From the NCBI GenBank assembly GCA_036835375.1, contig DAITMB010000186.1, positions 1 through 7,171 of the forward strand: 7,171 nt of DNA, read 5' to 3'. The notes under the pieces were generated by a model, which worked only from the letters and a program-made list of their open reading frames with translations, was not told the DNA's origin and made no database searches. The stretch comes from JANQTF01 sp036835375. Lineage in GTDB: Bacteria > Bacteroidota > Bacteroidia > J057. Position 1 is the stretch's first letter. Every line of letters starts with the position of its first letter. The translations under genes and the position numbers were made by a program. Below are positions 1 through 6,000 of the stretch, in pieces.

Positions 1-3000
1 ACACCAGCTGAGATGATGATCTCATCCACCGCGTCGCAGAAGGCCGAATTGGTCACCACGACGGTGATGGTATCAGAGCCTGTCACCGGCGGCACCACAC
101 TGATGCTTTGGGTGGTCTCACCCGTGGACCAGATATAGTTGGCACCAGGGTTGCCAGCGTTCAGCGTCACGGGTGTACAGCTCGCAATGTTCGGACCGAG
201 GTCCACCACGGGAGCAGGGCTCACGGTCACCGTTACCGTATCGCTGTCTTCGCAACCCAGGAGGTTGACTGTCACAAAGTAAGTACCACTGGTGGTCACT
301 TGCAGGGTCTGGCCAAACTGGCCGGGCTCGGACCACACATAGGTCGCGCCAGGATTGCCAGCGTCCAGCGTCACCGTGCCGCAAGCCGTCACAGTCGAAG
401 GACCGAGGTCCACAGATGGGCTGGGGTTGATCGTCAGCGACACTGAGTCGCTGCCCTCACAGCCGAAGGTGTTGATCACATCCACATAGTAGAGTCCGGA
501 GCTGTTTGCCTGAATCGTTGGTGTGGTTTCTCCCGTGTTCCATAAGTATGACACTAGGTTTGGATCACTTGCATCCAACGCGAAGCCTGCGCACTCAATG
601 CCATCTGGGCCAAGGTTTACGCTGGCAGCAGGCAAGAAGGAAGCTTCTACTGGTACGAGTGGGCTTGGACATCCAAAGGAGGTCACCGTCCAATCATAGA
701 AGAAGTAGTAGAACCCAGCCAAATTGTTGATCGCTTGTGTGATCGAAATCACACCTGGCTGAGTGTATGGATAGATAGCTCCAGCCTGGTTGCTGTATAG
801 CCCCGTAACAGTAGAACCGTTTGCATTCATCCGGTATCCGTTTCCTACAGGAACAACAAAATCTAACGTCAGCACTGTGTCAGGGACCGTACCACCAAAG
901 ACAAAGCTTTTCGTGGCGACGTTGGCGCCACCAGCATCCAGTACATTTACGGTAATGTTACCAGCAGAGAAAGGATAGACCCTGACTGTGTTGATTACTA
1001 GATCTTGTTCCACGTTGAAGACCAAGCCGTCACCAAAGAAATTATTGCTAGCACCAAGCCCGATCGCGTTGGTCGCTGGTGTGAATCCACTAAAGCCGTC
1101 CTGCGTGGTCGCTTGCGCATAATAGGTTGCCGAGGTGTTGAGGAATGGTGTCACGAAGGTATCCCCCTCATGGACCAAAGTATTTCCCGAAGCATCACTA
1201 TACCAACGAATGCCTCCAACTGCGGTAGAGGCCACTAAGGTGAATTCTGCCGAATCGGTAGCGCAAATCGAATCTCCTATCACCATAGGTGTCAGCGCAG
1301 ATACGGACACGTCAATCACGGAGAAAGCCGTGTCGTTGAATGCGAGCGTATCGCCAACATAAGCGGTGTAAGCTGCGATTTGGAACGTGCCACCAGAAAT
1401 GGTATTAAAGGTGCCGATGGTGAAAGGAACTGAAGCACCCGGAGCAACCACCCCTGTGAAGGTAGCCGAGATCGTGGCAGTGCTTGCGCCCGTGATGCTC
1501 GCGAACACTGGTACAGTGAAGGCAGTGTCTGAACCGAAGTTAGTGAGGGTCACTTCGATGACGGTAGAGTCTTCCCCGCAAATCGATCCTAGAGGCGCAT
1601 CAATGAACTCGACGCCCATGTCGTCCCCAGGTCTTTCAAAGATCAAGATGTCATCGAAGGCAAAGCCATCGAACTGAACGAAACCATCCGAGCCGAAGGC
1701 CACACGAAGTCGTACTTCCGGTTCACCAGCAAGGCTGTCCATGTTGTTTTTGGCAATCACCCAGCCACCAGAACTGTTCGCTGCAGTGCCTGTCCATCCA
1801 ATCTGTTGGCCACCTGGGGCACCATTGATGGTGTTATCGTTGTACCAGTTATCGGGGTCATTAAATGCACCCACATTTTGCCAGGTAGCACCGTTATCGA
1901 CTGTGGACTGAAGCACAGCGCCATCCCAGCTAAACTCGGAAGACCACCACACAGCCATTTCGATGATCGGCGAGGAGAGGTTGGTGAAGTCAAAACAAGG
2001 AGAAATGACCCAGCTATCCTCGTTGGGATTGTAGGCACCTGCTTGGCCCTGGCTATTCAGGTAGGAGTTGTCAAGGGCAGTCGCCCACGCATTCACTCCG
2101 GAGAAGGCCCCTTGGATCACTGGCTTTGCAGGCGTACCAAATCCCCATGAGGATGCAGCGCCCTGCGCAGTTTCTACTACCCAGCCACCATCTCCCGACT
2201 CAAAGTCTTGGATGTATGGGAAGGTCGTCACTTGCGGAATAGACTTAATGATCGTCGTCACTGAGTCGTTGAAGAGGTTCGAGTCTCCTGTAAGACCTGA
2301 AGTCCAGGCTGTGACGACATAATCTCCAGGTGTCGAGAAGTTGATGCCCGGGAAGTTGACTGGAATCAGGAACCCTGGAAGCAATGTGTCGGTAATCGCC
2401 ACAGTGTTGACCGTGCCGCCATTTACGCTGTAATTGACGTTGAGGCCGCCGAAGATCGTGTCAATACCCAAGTTGGCCAGGGCCAGCACCAGGGTATCAT
2501 TCGCAGGAAGACCACAACCGCTCAACGGCTCTGCCACCAGCGTGATCCCCGCGTCTTGGGGCAGCACGTCCACGATGCGGAAGTCGTCGATGGCAATATC
2601 GTGGTTACCGAAGTTGTTGTCATTGTTCACCCGAAAGCGCACAGCAAAGTTGCCGATGTACTGAGACATATCGATCTCGAGCAAGTTCCAGTTGTTGTCC
2701 TTATGGCCAATAGGAGGAACGATATCGAAGATCAGATTTCCGTTGAAAATCAAGTCGATGTGCAACTCGTTCTCGTTATTCGGCTGATTCGAATTGTTCG
2801 AATGGTACCAGAACGACATCAGCGGAGAGTTCAGAGCTGTGACATCGAAACAAGGCGAGATCAGAATCACCGAGTCGTGGTTGGCAGGAGAGGAATCATC
2901 CACGAAGAGGTACTTCGTCGTGCCAGTCGTATGGTCACCAGCAGGCCCCGTGTTGAATCCAGAGGTCCCAGATCGCACAGCCCAATCTTGTGGGTCATCA

Positions 3001-6000
3001 TCTTGAGAGTTCTCCCAGTCATCTGGCAAGGTCACCACAGGAATACCAATGGGGAAGGTGGCGGGCGAAAGGACCCACTGTGGCCCATCGAAGTTCTGGA
3101 AGTAAGGGAAAGTAGAAATCGGAGTTTTGTGAATGACTGTCGAGATGCTCGTGTCGTTCACCACATCCGTATCGAGTGCGGCAGAAATCCAATGTTGCAC
3201 TTGGTAGGTACCAGTCGTACTAAAGTCAGCTGTGGTCGCGAACTCATACGTGAGGGATTGACCCGGCTGAATGGTGTCTCCAGGCGATTCTGTCACCACT
3301 GTGCCGCTACCCACGATGGTGTATCCCACCGTGTAGGAAGTAATAGGAGCTGTTCCGACATTGCTGTAAGTAACACTGACCACAGCTGAGTCAGAAAGAC
3401 CACATCCTGTGACTGGCCCTGCAAGCTTCTCCATCTGGCCATTCACAGGCGAGAATTCAGTGATCGCTACATTATCAAAAGCAAACCCGTCATCTTGCAC
3501 AGAAGCATCTGAACCGAAGGCAATTCGCAGAAGCACCTGGGTTTCTCCACCGAGGCCGTCGAGTCGATGGCTCGCTGTCACCCAACCTCCAGAACCGTTT
3601 CCAGTAGAATTTCGACCTGTCCAACCTTCTTGCTGTCCTCCGGGGTTTCCATTGATGGTGTTGTCGTTGTACCAGTTGTTGGGATCATTGAATGATCCTA
3701 CATTTTGCCAACTCAGGCCACCATCTATCGTGGACTGTAACACCGCACCATCCCAGCTGAACTCAGAGTTCCACCAAATATCCATTCGCACAACAGGGGT
3801 ATCAAGCGTCGTGAAGTCAAAACAAGGAGAGACCACAAAGGAGTTTTCGCCTGTATTGTACCTTCCCGCTTCTCCTCCCGCTGGGAAAGCAGCATTGTTG
3901 AAGAAGGTCAGATCAAGTCCCCCATTCACCCACGCATTGATCCCCGAGGATGCGCCGATGATGGTTGTCTTGTTTGGTGTTCCAAATGCCCATGAGCTTG
4001 CCAACCCCCCACTAGACCATCCTCCATTTCCTGACTCGAAGTCTTCGTAGTAAGGATAGGTACCGGCGTAAGCTGGGAAGTTTTGGACGGTGTAATTGAT
4101 GGTATCATTAATCGGCACGGTATCCGCTGGCGATATTTGTGTCACTACCACTTGGATGTTGTAGACACCGCCAATAGATAAGTTGGCCAAGGTGGTGAAT
4201 GTGTAGGCAGTCGTATCACCAGGAAGCAGCGTGCCTGGAACGTTTTCAGGTGTCGTAAAAGGACCTCCGTTGAGAGAGTACGATGCTACTACACTGGAGA
4301 GGGGCGAGGTACCGAAGTTGGTGAAATCGAAAGTGATCGCTTCAGCACCTGACAATCCACAACCAGATTCAGGAGCAGTGACACCCACGCCGGCTACATC
4401 GATCGGAGCTGGCTGGAACACTGACACATCGTCGATGGCAAGATCGCCCGTGAAGGAAGATCCGCGAATTCCGAGGAAGACAATCTGTACTGACTGCCCT
4501 GCAAATGGAGTCAAATCAGCTGTGCCGAGGAGCCAGGGATCTGATTCGGCGGTTTGTTGCTGTCCAGAGAGAGACCAGATTTGAGTAGTGCCCGAAGGGG
4601 TTCTCACTTCTACAGCCAACGTCCCTGTAGTAGCCCCATACATGTGATACCTGAAGGAAAGCCGCGGCGAAGTAACGCCTGCCAAGTCAAGACAAGGAGA
4701 GACCAAGCGATACTGATTGCCCAGGATCCCAGAAGAGGTCTCGGTGTACATGTAGATTTGCCCGCCAGGTGTATGGTTCTGAATAGGACCCGTGAGGGTG
4801 TTGTTCTGAATTCCGTTCTGCTCTACTGTCCATCCTTCAAAAGCGCCACCCCCTTCGATGGTCCAGCCGTTGGCGAGGGTGCCTGGGCTGCCGATAGCGA
4901 ATGTTTCAAAGGTCTCAGTAAAGGGAACTGGAAAAATCGGCAGGGACTGCACACCAGCGGTCACGTTATTGTTACCAGGGGTGCCATCTCCAACCATTGT
5001 CGTCGCTACACTGAATACGTGGACGCCCGGAGCGGAAAGATTGGCAGTCGTAGTGACAGTGACTGTCAAGGTATCAAGAATGCCCAGTGTACCGGTGTTG
5101 ATCAATGCCGAGGTAAAAGTCTGGGTCGAAGCACCGGTGATATTTACAGTAACAGTCAGCGGATTGGTCGCAAAGTTAATGATGTTCGCTCCTAGGTTAC
5201 GGACATCTACCGTGATCGTCTCGGCAGAGCTGAGGCATGTCTGCCCAGATGGAGCTGCGCTGATGGGCGAGATATCCGTGGCAGAGGGTTGATATACATT
5301 CACGTCATCAATGGCAATGTCGCCTGTGAAGCTGGTCCCACGAACGCCACGGAAAGCCAGTTCTATGCTAGATCCCGCCCAAGGGGTAAGGTCCAATATG
5401 ACCTCCGTCCAAGGAGCAGTCTCGCTTGTCTGCTGCTGCCCAGAGATGCTAAAGATGGTCGTATCGGTGCCTGTGGAACTTCCATTTCGCACTAACACCG
5501 AAAGGCTCCCCGTGGTTGCCCCATACATGTGATAGAAAAATGACAAACGCGGAGTCGTGGCTCCTACCAAACTGAGACAGGGTGCATTCAAGTCATAAGT
5601 ACTTCCATTAAACCCACCAGAAGATTCGATAAACATATATCTTGATCCACCGGGCGTGTTGTTGGTGATCGGACCAGTATTTGTGGAATACTGCGTAGGA
5701 GCTTGCCCTACAATCCAGCCTTCAAAATTACCTCCCCCAGATCGACTCCACCCAGGGCCTAAGACGCCTGGGCTACCAGCGGTAAATGTCTCAAAGTCTT
5801 CAAAAAGTGGGAGCGCCGCCACGTTGGGTGTCGTGAAAGCAAATGTCAACGTGTCATTGCTCGCATCACCATCTCCAACCAGGGAAGTCCATACCTGAAT
5901 GACATAGGCCGTGTTGGGCAATGAGACGTTGGCTGTAGCAGCAAAGGTAAATGGAGCTGTACCCCCCTGTCCTGTCAAGGATCCTGTGAAGGTTTCTGTG

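Noticed and set aside
1..623. CRISPR array or non-coding tandem repeat
   Set aside because: The 207-base periodicity is a whole number of codons (69), the copies differ at many bases and the frame is intact, so these are protein repeats.
2556..3389. Long plus-strand open frame of about 277 codons
   Set aside because: It lies entirely antisense to units 4 and 5 of the giant protein, whose frame shows clear domain motifs. Its translation has no recognisable motif, and it is a by-product of the stop-free opposite strand.
3409..4050. Plus-strand open frame of 213 codons, and a similar one at 4554-5195
   Set aside because: Both are antisense to recognised CARDB/MAM repeats, lack motifs and have no promoter or gap of their own.
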